This document shows, one piece after another, positions 1 through 6,746 of a stretch of DNA of 64,000 bases. A program made the translations under genes and the position numbers. Every line of letters begins with the position of its first letter. Positions within the stretch are counted from its first letter, which is position 1. This DNA comes from RGIG1927 sp045546275 (GTDB lineage: Bacteria; Bacillota; Clostridia; UMGS1883), in assembly GCA_045546275.1 (NCBI GenBank), contig JAZQCM010000001.1:314261-378260 (forward strand), written 5' to 3'. The notes below the pieces were generated by a model. That model was not told the DNA's origin. It saw only the letters and a program-made list of their open reading frames with translations, and made no database searches.

Positions 1-1201
1 CATCCTTCGAAAGGTTTTCACAGCCTGTTTCAGTAATAAGGCAGTTATCTTCCAATCTGAATCCAATACCCCATTCTTCGCAGTAAATACCAACATCAAC
101 ACAGAATACCATTCCGGGAGCAATTTCCGGTTCTTTAAGCGAAACAACGTCATGAGTATCAAAACCAACATGGTGCGCACCACCGTGCCAGATTAATTTT
201 CCGGGGTCTTCATCACGACCCAAAACTCCAACCTCACGAAGACGCTTTGCATTGTATTCCTTTGCAGTTTTATCAACGTCCGCCATTTTAAAACCGGGCT
301 TTAAAATTGAGAACATGTAGTTGCTTGTTTCGTATGCACATTCATAAAGTGCTTTCTGCTTATCGGAAAACTTGCCGTTACAGGGCCATCCACGTGACAC
401 GTCTGTTCCACAAAAATCCCAAACCGCACCAACGTCATTAAGAATCATGTCACCATCCTGAGCCTGACCCAAATAGTCATAATAATGGATGCAGAAATTG
501 TTCTTGCCTGCAGAAATAATCGGAGGGAACATGGGACTAAGCACACCATGCTGCATAAGAGCGTAATCCCATTCAGCTTTGTACTGATACTCGTACATGC
601 CGGGTTTTGAAGCTTTCATCATACGGATAATACCTTCGCGATTGATTTCCTCGGCTTTACGCATTGCTTCAATTTCACAGGGTTTTTTAATTGTTCTTAT
701 AGTTGCAATTGTTTTATGAATATTCTTAAGATTTATGTAAGGATATTCCTTCTTTATAATTTCAGCAAGAACAAAAGCTTCACGGGGCTGTTCATTGTCA
801 AAAAGCTTGTCAAAATCAAGGCATACTGTGTCAATCTTTCCGCTTGTTGCAAGATTTTTAATGTATGCACCAAACTCATTCACATATCTGTAGTTTTTTA
901 CTCCGGAAATTTCTTCCGCTTCGTGTGCCTTAATACGTGCACCATTCCACCTTTCAGCGTGAGCATCCGGAGGAGGAATAAACATTGTCTCTTCAACACC
1001 TGACTCGGTTTTTACTGCTGTAAAAATAATGTTTTCCTTTGTAACACCTGTCATGTACACAAAGCTACGGTCCGCAAAAAAAGGATATGGTTCATCTGCA
1101 GTTTTTCTTGGAGCGTGACCTGAATACAAAACAACTAAATTACCTGTACCAAGTGTGTCATAAAGCGATTGTCTGTTGCCCATATAAAACGTTCTGTCCA
1201 T
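1..1201 (-). CDS. pepP: Xaa-Pro aminopeptidase (M24 family, aminopeptidase P), 3' end cut by window edge
   Basis: Cytosolic metallopeptidase predicted to remove the N-terminal residue from peptides with proline at position 2. About 400 codons are visible; the C-terminus lies outside the window. The pita-bread M24 domain shows the expected metal-ligand series: Asp in NDVGA (about residue 255), Asp in TDVSRGWP (about 267), His in HGGAHHVGFDTHD (about 345) and Glu in RLED (about 380). The fourth ligand, usually Glu in a VEPGIY motif, reads Asp here (VDVGIY), which is unusual but still able to bind metal. The start is set by AAGGAGAG seven bases upstream of ATG. It follows the CotH-like gene by 22 bases and may share its transcript. 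Family assignment is firm; substrate is inferred. Confidence 0.9.
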   Translation of the reverse strand, partial: MDRTFYMGNRQSLYDTLGTGNLVVLYSGHAPRKTADEPYPFFADRSFVYMTGVTKENIIFTAVKTESGVEETMFIPPPDAHAERWNGARIKAHEAEEISGVKNYRYVNEFGAYIKNLATSGKIDTVCLDFDKLFDNEQPREAFVLAEIIKKEYPYINLKNIHKTIATIRTIKKPCEIEAMRKAEEINREGIIRMMKASKPGMYEYQYKAEWDYALMQHGVLSPMFPPIISAGKNNFCIHYYDYLGQAQDGDMILNDVGAVWDFCGTDVSRGWPCNGKFSDKQKALYECAYETSNYMFSILKPGFKMADVDKTAKEYNAKRLREVGVLGRDEDPGKLIWHGGAHHVGFDTHDVVSLKEPEIAPGMVFCVDVGIYCEEWGIGFRLEDNCLITETGCENLSKD

Positions 1202-1223
1202 TGTTTTGTCTCTCCTTAGTTGA

Positions 1224-3464
1224 TTACTTTATAATTACTTTTAATTCTTTTACAATACCACCTAAAGTCACCTTAAGAGTCGCTTCGCCGGAAGCTCTTG
1301 CAGTAATAACAGCATTTTCACCTATTTCCACAATATCGCTGTTTGTTTCCACGGTATAACCGAATACTCTTTCTGTGTTTCCATCTTCCAAAACTGCTAA
1401 AACCTCAACAGGCAACTTTTCGCCAACTGTCATCTTTTCAAATCTGCCTTCACGCATAATTATCATGTCTGAGACAGCTTTTTCGCCCTCTGTTCCTTCT
1501 GCTATTTCAAAGGAAACCTTGTATTCATCCTTTTCAGGTGTGATTGTAACCGCATCGGAGTTGAAGGTTTCGCCGTTTACTGTAATTGATTTAACCACAA
1601 AGCCTTCCTTGCATTCAGCAGAAATTGTGAGAGGAATATTCTTATACTGAGTTGTTGTAAAGCTGTTTGCCTTATCACCATAGAAGCTTTCACGGATAAC
1701 ACTACCCGAAACGTCCACGCTTGCCTTAGTTGCATCAATTTCAAAATCGAATGTAGCCATGCCGCCTATTTCACTCTTGTAGTTCTTTTTGTAGAAATCA
1801 GAAACCATCTTTTCAAAATAGGGATTTCTGTTCTGTGCGAAACCTACAAACTTACTTCTCACCCTATCTCTCCACGCATCAATTCGCTGAGTGCTTGTTC
1901 CGCTCATGTTGTTCCAGCGCATAAGGTCATAGCCCTTAACAGCTTCACGGTCTTTAATCAAATCTTCAGAAATTGCAGTAATATTTTCAACTGACACCGC
2001 TGTGTCAAGATATGCCGCACTTCTCTGTGCGAATTCATTTCTGAATTCTTCATTTTTAAACAAGCCATTAAAAACCTTTGCAACAAATTCAGGATGTCTT
2101 GCTTCAGTCTCAGGCAGGGTGCTCTTTAAAACATAGTCAAGAGTGTTGTTGTTCACACCATCAAAGGCAAGGTCAAAGTCATGAACCATAAATCTCCACT
2201 TGCCATCAGCGGCATAAACGTCACCGTTACTTCTTTCCATGCTTGTACGCCAGAATTTGAAGTTGTTACCGGGCCAGTCAATATTATCACAGTACATGTA
2301 TACGAAAAGGTAATCTATAAGATTATCAATATCAACATAGCCTTGAAGCTCGTTATAATTCTTTTGATCCTCTGCATTGAGCATTAAATACTGCACATAG
2401 TTAAACTGGTCGCGATAGTATTCTTCATCCTCCTCAGGACCTTCCTCGTAAAGCATACGCTCTATACCCTGAAAACCATTGTCTGAAACTGTATATGTAT
2501 AATTCTCAGTTGTCCAGTCACGGTCAAGGAAAATAACATCGTCCTTACCTATATCTTCGTAGTGATAATCAAGATAACGATTATCATACTGTTCACGTGC
2601 TTCGTAAATACCCCAGAATTCACCATTGATAAAAAGCGCTGCAGGTGTTGATGCCGCAGTGTCAGGGCGCATAAAGTCAGTAATTCTCTGCGCCATAGGG
2701 TCACGCAGGTCAGTTTCTGCCCAGTCAGAAATACGGAAGGTTATCTTACCATGCTTTTCGACCTTGCTTGTGTCGTAAAAGTTCTTGTCAGCAATCTCTA
2801 CCATGTCATATTCAAGGTTCTTTCTACCCTCAGTGTCACCCTTTGTGAAATAAAGTCTTATACTCTTTTTAGGGTTACTTCTTGAGCCATGACCCGAAAC
2901 CTTCAACTCAAGGCTTCTTTCAAAGCCTTCACCATTATTGTCAAAATACTCAACATAACCTAAAATGTTATGCTCGTATTCATAATTTGTGTAAATACCT
3001 TCGTTTTGGTCCCAAAAATCATAGGGATTACCGCTGATTGCAACAATCGGAACGTTGCTTCCAAGCTCCTTAACCTTGTCAGATACAAAGTAGGTGTTTG
3101 TAACAATCGGTGATTTGTTGCCTAAAACATCTATTGCAACAGCACGGATAACTACACCTTTTTCCCATCTTTCCTGGCTCACTTTGTTCTGTACTGTTCT
3201 TGGTGAATTAAGCTTTGCCTCAATCAGCACAGGCTCCTTATAAACATTTGATTTTTCATCAGGCTCGCTACCATCGGTTGTGTAGTAAACAGTGCTGTCA
3301 CCCGCCTTGATTGTAAGATAAAACTCTTCAGTGTAAATTCCGCCTTCATGAGAAAAAACAGGCGCAGCAACATCTTCTGCTAAAACTACACTTGCAAAGC
3401 TTGTCAAGACAAGACAAATTGAAAGTATGAATGCTACAAATTTTTCAGAAATTCTCTTTTTCAT
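1224..3464 (-). CDS. Secreted CotH-kinase-family protein with chitobiase-type and Ig-like domains
   Basis: Predicted exported protein of 746 residues. Residues 1-29 form a signal peptide (KKR followed by a hydrophobic stretch). A chitobiase/hexosaminidase C-terminal-type domain (TVYYTTDGSEP) covers roughly 33-125. A CotH-like kinase core follows from about 138 to 520, with GHGSRSNPKKSIRLYF near 190, NGEFWGIYEARE near 278 and the HDFDLAF metal/catalytic motif near 428. The last 150 residues look like bacterial Ig-like beta domains. CotH of Bacillus phosphorylates spore-coat proteins using ATP; many secreted homologues in gut bacteria have unknown targets. No transmembrane anchor or SLH repeat is visible, so it may be released or bind glycan through its N-terminal domain. 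RBS GAGGG precedes the start. Kinase activity is inferred. Confidence 0.85.
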   Translation of the reverse strand: MKKRISEKFVAFILSICLVLTSFASVVLAEDVAAPVFSHEGGIYTEEFYLTIKAGDSTVYYTTDGSEPDEKSNVYKEPVLIEAKLNSPRTVQNKVSQERWEKGVVIRAVAIDVLGNKSPIVTNTYFVSDKVKELGSNVPIVAISGNPYDFWDQNEGIYTNYEYEHNILGYVEYFDNNGEGFERSLELKVSGHGSRSNPKKSIRLYFTKGDTEGRKNLEYDMVEIADKNFYDTSKVEKHGKITFRISDWAETDLRDPMAQRITDFMRPDTAASTPAALFINGEFWGIYEAREQYDNRYLDYHYEDIGKDDVIFLDRDWTTENYTYTVSDNGFQGIERMLYEEGPEEDEEYYRDQFNYVQYLMLNAEDQKNYNELQGYVDIDNLIDYLFVYMYCDNIDWPGNNFKFWRTSMERSNGDVYAADGKWRFMVHDFDLAFDGVNNNTLDYVLKSTLPETEARHPEFVAKVFNGLFKNEEFRNEFAQRSAAYLDTAVSVENITAISEDLIKDREAVKGYDLMRWNNMSGTSTQRIDAWRDRVRSKFVGFAQNRNPYFEKMVSDFYKKNYKSEIGGMATFDFEIDATKASVDVSGSVIRESFYGDKANSFTTTQYKNIPLTISAECKEGFVVKSITVNGETFNSDAVTITPEKDEYKVSFEIAEGTEGEKAVSDMIIMREGRFEKMTVGEKLPVEVLAVLEDGNTERVFGYTVETNSDIVEIGENAVITARASGEATLKVTLGGIVKELKVIIK

Positions 3465-3494
3465 TATAATCCCTCATTTTATATTGATATTTTA

Positions 3495-3523
3495 ATTATA
3501 TTATAATCTTCCCTTAATTTCAA
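3495..3523 (-). promoter_or_regulatory. Sigma-A promoter of the CotH-like gene
   Basis: Minus strand reads TTGAAA, 17-bp spacer, TATAAT, about 35 bases upstream of the start codon. Confidence 0.7.
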
Positions 3524-3544
3524 TAGTTTTTGAAATAATATATG

Positions 3545-4042
3545 CTATTTCTTTAAATCAAATCTGAAAATAGCAACACCTATCGAAACCATCATCAAAA
3601 TGTTTCCGACCGCTGAACCATACGCGCAATTTGCAAAATTATAAACAAACCAAAATGGAGCAGAAGCAAGCGATAAAAGCCTAATGCTTTTCTCTTTTGT
3701 CAACCATAAAGCCGTTATTTCCAATATTATTCCCAGTATTGCAAACAGGCTGAAAACATTTTCATACAGCGTAAAACCTATTCCTAACAAAAACAGGTTT
3801 ACAACTATCACCACTACTTTAAAGTGTTTTGTTATAAATTCTTTTTCTTTATACTTTGCAAAGAAGGACAGAACAAATCCCGAAAAGTCCAAAGCAGCGC
3901 CTTCAAAAGCACCGAGAACAAGGTATTGAAGTATGTAAAGTAGTCTGGATGTTAAATTAACAGCAATAATCTTTTTTCTGGTTTTCATTTGAAAACTCAA
4001 AAGAAATGTCACAACCGCCAATGCCCCTAAAACATGTGCCAT
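3545..4042 (-). CDS. YgjV-family inner membrane protein
   Basis: Integral membrane protein of 165 residues, nearly all hydrophobic, with about six predicted membrane segments. The opening (AHVLGALAVVTFLLSF, then MKTRKKI and LLYILQYLVLGA) matches the YgjV-like bacterial membrane family, whose function is unknown; it resembles the half-transporter fold of SWEET/PnuC-like proteins, which is only a resemblance. The start at MAHVLG is chosen because GGAGG lies seven bases upstream; a longer reading frame adds seven residues without a ribosome-binding site. It stands alone between the CotH-like gene and the tRNA-Leu locus. Confidence 0.75.
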   Translation of the reverse strand: MAHVLGALAVVTFLLSFQMKTRKKIIAVNLTSRLLYILQYLVLGAFEGAALDFSGFVLSFFAKYKEKEFITKHFKVVVIVVNLFLLGIGFTLYENVFSLFAILGIILEITALWLTKEKSIRLLSLASAPFWFVYNFANCAYGSAVGNILMMVSIGVAIFRFDLKK

Positions 4043-4123
4043 TACTAAGCCTCCATTCTCCATTTAATGCTCAACTATTATATCATTTTTGTTTCAAAAA
4101 AACAAATATTTTAGTTTTGTTAC

Positions 4124-4156
4124 ATAAAAAATGAACTCCTGCTTGTGGAGTTCATT
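4124..4156 (-). terminator. Rho-independent terminator of tRNA-Leu
   Basis: Minus strand: AATGAACTCC, 7-base loop, GGAGTTCATT followed by a T run. It begins five bases after the tRNA CCA end. Confidence 0.85.
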
Positions 4157-4160
4157 CTTT

Positions 4161-4247
4161 TGGTGCAGGTAACAGGACTTGAACCTGCATGAAATTGCTC
4201 TCATACGGACCTGAACCGTACGCGTCTGCCAATTCCGCCATACCTGC
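4161..4247 (-). tRNA. tRNA-Leu(CAG)
   Basis: An 87-base class II tRNA. The acceptor stem pairs GCAGGTA with TACCTGC, then A and an encoded CCA. The anticodon loop TTCAGGT between TACGG and CCGTA gives anticodon CAG, reading CUG. A long variable arm and the T-loop GGTTCAAGTCC are present. A 29-bp copy of its 5' end with flank lies 198 bp upstream (see the repeat entry). Confidence 0.95.
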
Positions 4248-4257
4248 ATATATTCAA
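4229..4257 (-). repeat. 29-bp direct repeat, copy at the intact tRNA-Leu 5' end
   Basis: Covers the first 19 tRNA bases and about 10 bases upstream. It matches the copy at 4427-4455 with one mismatch in 29. Confidence 0.9.
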
Positions 4258-4426
4258 TTTTAAACACTTTACGCTTTTTTAAATACACAATACCCTTGGC
4301 AGCCGCTACGCGTCGTCCCGTTTGTGGTTCCCGATTTTATCGTTTCGCATTCGCTCACATAAAATCGACCACGGCACACCCCTGTGCCCTCCCTCAATCT
4401 TCCACCGGAAGCGGTCGGGCTCGGTT
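4258..4426 (-). other. GC-rich structured element between two tRNA-Leu 5' copies
   Basis: 169 bases, clearly richer in G+C than the surroundings and without a convincing protein frame. On the minus strand it holds several local hairpins: CTTCC-GGT-GGAAG, GGCACA-GGGG-TGTGCC, and a larger arm CCGTGGT/ACCACAAACGG enclosing CGATTTTAT/ATAAAATCG. It should be transcribed from the tRNA promoter, upstream of the mature tRNA. It could be a small interspersed repeat, a remnant of a second tRNA copy rebuilt by insertion, or a structured RNA. I do not recognise it as a known family. Confidence 0.6.
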
Positions 4427-4455
4427 CCAATTCCGCCATACCTGCATACATTCAA
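4427..4455 (-). repeat. 29-bp direct repeat carrying a tRNA-Leu 5' fragment
   Basis: Contains GCAGGTATGGCGGAATTGG, identical to tRNA-Leu bases 1-19, plus about ten upstream bases. The sequence then departs entirely from tRNA, so this is a pseudo-tRNA fragment rather than a working gene. Confidence 0.9.
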
Positions 4456-4483
4456 CCAGCCGTGTTATTTTAATGACTTGATT

Positions 4484-4512
4484 ATTATAACACAGCCGGT
4501 TGATATTTGCAA
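4484..4512 (-). promoter_or_regulatory. Promoter of the tRNA-Leu locus
   Basis: Minus strand TTGCAA, 17-bp spacer, TATAAT. The region also forms a 17-bp hairpin (TCAACCGGCTGTGTTAT with ATAACACGGCTGGTTGA, two G-U pairs) overlapping the promoter and continuing to about 4455. Confidence 0.75.
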
Positions 4513-4520
4513 CAGTTTTT

Positions 4521-5864
4521 TTACTTCACTTTCATGTGCTTTCGCACCATAAGATAAGCTGAAAAAATTCCGATGAAGGTTATTATCCAGCTTATGGGGT
4601 AAACGCTCATCAAAACTTCAAATGTGGGCATTTTTTCAAAAACCGTATATATGTACAAAAATCTCACGCCACATACACCCAAAATAGTGATTAGCGCAGG
4701 CACTAAGGAGTGTCCCATACCTCTCATACTACCACTTAAAATGTCCGAAACATTATTAACCAGAATAAACGGAAGAATGAACAACATTCTTGTTGCAGCA
4801 ATTTGTGCAACCAAAGCTTCCTCGGTAAACACATAAACCATACTGTTTCGGAACAACAACATCGCTCCTATTAACACACCGCCTGAGATAAGTGCCAAAA
4901 GTACGCTCCATTTTGTTGCATCACGGCATCTGCGATTATTACCGGCGCCGTAGTTCTGACCTACAAAGGTAACTGTAGCCTGTGAAAAACCACTTGCAAG
5001 ATGGTAAACGTAGAATTCAAAATTCAAAGCTGCAGAACTTCCTGCAACAAAGTCCGAACCTAAAGAATTCAATGATGACTGTACAGAAACGTTAGAAATA
5101 GAGAAAACCGCCCCTTGAAGGCCTGCAGGCATGCCTATACGAACAAAGTCAAGCAAAATCCTTTTGTCAATACAAAGCTTGTTCAAGCTGATTTTGAGTG
5201 GTCCTTTTTCGTGCATAAGGAAATAAACCATCATTGCAGAGCTTACCATATTCGCTATAACTGTTGCAATTGCAACACCTGCAACACTTAAATCAAATAC
5301 AATTACAAGAACAAGGTTTAAAATAAGGTTTATAACACCCGAAACAGACAGGCATATCAACGGTCTTTTAGTGTCACCACGGCTTCTGAGAATTGCTGAA
5401 GAAAAGTTATAAAGCATCATAAAAGGCATTCCGAGAAAATATATTCTCAGATATAATGTTGCCAAATCAATAACATCCTCAGGCGAACTCATCATAACAA
5501 GCATGGGGCGAGCAAGTATTAATCCTAAAATCATTACAATAACGCCGCTTATTACAGAAACAACTATTGCTGTGTGCGCCGCCCTTCCAACTCTTTCGTC
5601 ATCGCCCTCACCAATAAAACGGGCAATAACAACATTTGCACCAACTGACAAGCCCACAAACAAATTCAACAAAAGATTAATAATTGAACCGTTGCTACCA
5701 ACTGCCGCCAATGCCTCTTTACCTGCAAATCTGCCAACAACCGCCACATCCGCAGTGTTAAAAAGCTGTTGTAACATGTTACTTAACGCAATCGGAATAG
5801 CAAAAACCAGTATAGCTTTCCACAAGGAACCCGATAAAATACCTCGGTCTTTCTTTTCTGTCAT
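4521..5864 (-). CDS. MATE-family multidrug/metabolite efflux transporter
   Basis: Integral membrane transporter of 447 residues, the standard MATE length, with twelve predicted membrane helices in two six-helix halves. Diagnostic stretches are IPIALSNMLQQLFNTADVAVVGRF near the N-terminus and a matching VRIGMPAGLQGAVFSISNV segment opening the second half. MATE proteins expel cationic drugs or metabolites using Na+ or H+ gradients; the substrate cannot be read from sequence. It begins one base after the queH stop, with AGAAGG serving as ribosome-binding site inside the end of queH, so the two genes are co-transcribed. Confidence 0.93.
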   Translation of the reverse strand: MTEKKDRGILSGSLWKAILVFAIPIALSNMLQQLFNTADVAVVGRFAGKEALAAVGSNGSIINLLLNLFVGLSVGANVVIARFIGEGDDERVGRAAHTAIVVSVISGVIVMILGLILARPMLVMMSSPEDVIDLATLYLRIYFLGMPFMMLYNFSSAILRSRGDTKRPLICLSVSGVINLILNLVLVIVFDLSVAGVAIATVIANMVSSAMMVYFLMHEKGPLKISLNKLCIDKRILLDFVRIGMPAGLQGAVFSISNVSVQSSLNSLGSDFVAGSSAALNFEFYVYHLASGFSQATVTFVGQNYGAGNNRRCRDATKWSVLLALISGGVLIGAMLLFRNSMVYVFTEEALVAQIAATRMLFILPFILVNNVSDILSGSMRGMGHSLVPALITILGVCGVRFLYIYTVFEKMPTFEVLMSVYPISWIITFIGIFSAYLMVRKHMKVK

Positions 5865-5865
5865 T

Positions 5866-6492
5866 TTAATCCTTCTCTCTTATAATTGCATCTCTTTTTG
5901 AAAATTCACATCCGCAAAATGACTGGCGGTATAAATTATATTCATTTGATAATTCACACGAGCGCTTGTAACCGTTTTTCTTTTTAAAGTCGGAAAAAAG
6001 ATACTCAATACCATACTGCGCCGACAATTGTTTCCCGATTTCATTTAACCAATCTGCCCTTTTGTGGGGACTGATTGAAAGAGTTGTTGTAAACATATCA
6101 AACCCATTATTTTTAGCATACAGCGCACTTTTTTCCAAGCGGAGCTTGTAGCAGTCAAAGCACCTCTCTCCGCCCTCTTGTAAATTCTCTTTTCCCTTTA
6201 CAATATCAATAAATTCACCATGGTCATAATTTTCAATTACCACGTTTTTAAAGTTTTCAAGCGGGAATTCACCAACAAAGCGTTTTAACTCCTCCGCTCT
6301 TTTGTCAAACTCATCAGCAGTTGATATGTTAGGATTGTAAAAATACAAGGTTATTTCAAAAAACTTATTAAGATACTCCAGAACATAGCTGGAACAAGGT
6401 GCACAGCAGGCATGCAGCAACAGCTTTGGCTTTATATTATTTTTTACATTATCAGCAATCACCTTTTCGGTAATTAACGAATAATTTTCCAT
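5866..6492 (-). CDS. queH: Epoxyqueuosine reductase QueH
   Basis: Cytosolic Fe-S enzyme of about 208 residues (former DUF208) that reduces epoxyqueuosine to queuosine in tRNA wobble position 34, replacing the cobalamin-dependent QueG. Characteristic residues are HACCAPCSSYVLEYL near the N-terminus, the FDCYKLRLE motif in the middle, and the C-terminal FCGCEFS pair. Together these Cys supply the Fe-S and metal sites. The chosen ATG has AGGTG six bases upstream; a GTG three codons earlier overlaps that site and is less likely. It heads a two-gene unit with the MATE transporter. No other queuosine gene is in the window. Confidence 0.93.
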   Translation of the reverse strand: MENYSLITEKVIADNVKNNIKPKLLLHACCAPCSSYVLEYLNKFFEITLYFYNPNISTADEFDKRAEELKRFVGEFPLENFKNVVIENYDHGEFIDIVKGKENLQEGGERCFDCYKLRLEKSALYAKNNGFDMFTTTLSISPHKRADWLNEIGKQLSAQYGIEYLFSDFKKKNGYKRSCELSNEYNLYRQSFCGCEFSKRDAIIREKD

Positions 6493-6540
6493 ATGCATCA
6501 CCTAAAACAATTATATCACTAATTATTTGAATTTCAATAG

Positions 6541-6568
6541 AAAAGTCTGCACAAAAGTGCAGACTTTT
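6541..6568 (-). terminator. Terminator of the feo operon
   Basis: Perfect 12-bp stem AAAAGTCTGCAC / GTGCAGACTTTT with a four-base loop, 12 bases after the stop of the FeoB-associated gene. Confidence 0.8.
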
Positions 6569-6579
6569 CAAAGCGAATA

Positions 6580-6735
6580 TTAATTTTTATTACCATGGCA
6601 AACATCACTCATGGCACAGCCTGAACAACCACAGCCACAGGAGGTTTTTCCTTCTTTTTTATTTTTAATTTGCTTTCTTATAATCAGCCCCACAATAAGG
6701 GCAAGGATTAGTGAAACAAATATTGTTCCAAACAT
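6580..6735 (-). CDS. FeoB-associated Cys-rich membrane protein
   Basis: Small protein of 51 residues: one N-terminal membrane helix (FGTIFVSLILALIVGLII), a basic stretch (RKQIKNKKEGK), and a Cys-rich tail with CGCGCSGC followed by one more Cys. This is the layout of the FeoB-associated cysteine-rich family, which lies directly after feoB in many Firmicutes and is thought to assist ferrous iron uptake or insertion. It begins 11 bases after the feoB stop with GAGGTGG as ribosome-binding site, and the operon terminator follows it. Role is inferred from position and family. Confidence 0.9.
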   Translation of the reverse strand: MFGTIFVSLILALIVGLIIRKQIKNKKEGKTSCGCGCSGCAMSDVCHGNKN

Positions 6736-6746
6736 TAAACCACCTC

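Noticed and set aside
4269..4451. Short open frames on both strands across the tRNA-flanked element
   Set aside because: The frames run from tRNA sequence into hairpin-rich DNA, have no ribosome-binding site and encode nothing recognisable.
4229..4455. Phage or integrative element attachment sites at tRNA-Leu
   Set aside because: The duplicated part is the tRNA 5' end, the interval is only 169 bp, and no integrase is nearby; integrases generally target the 3' part.
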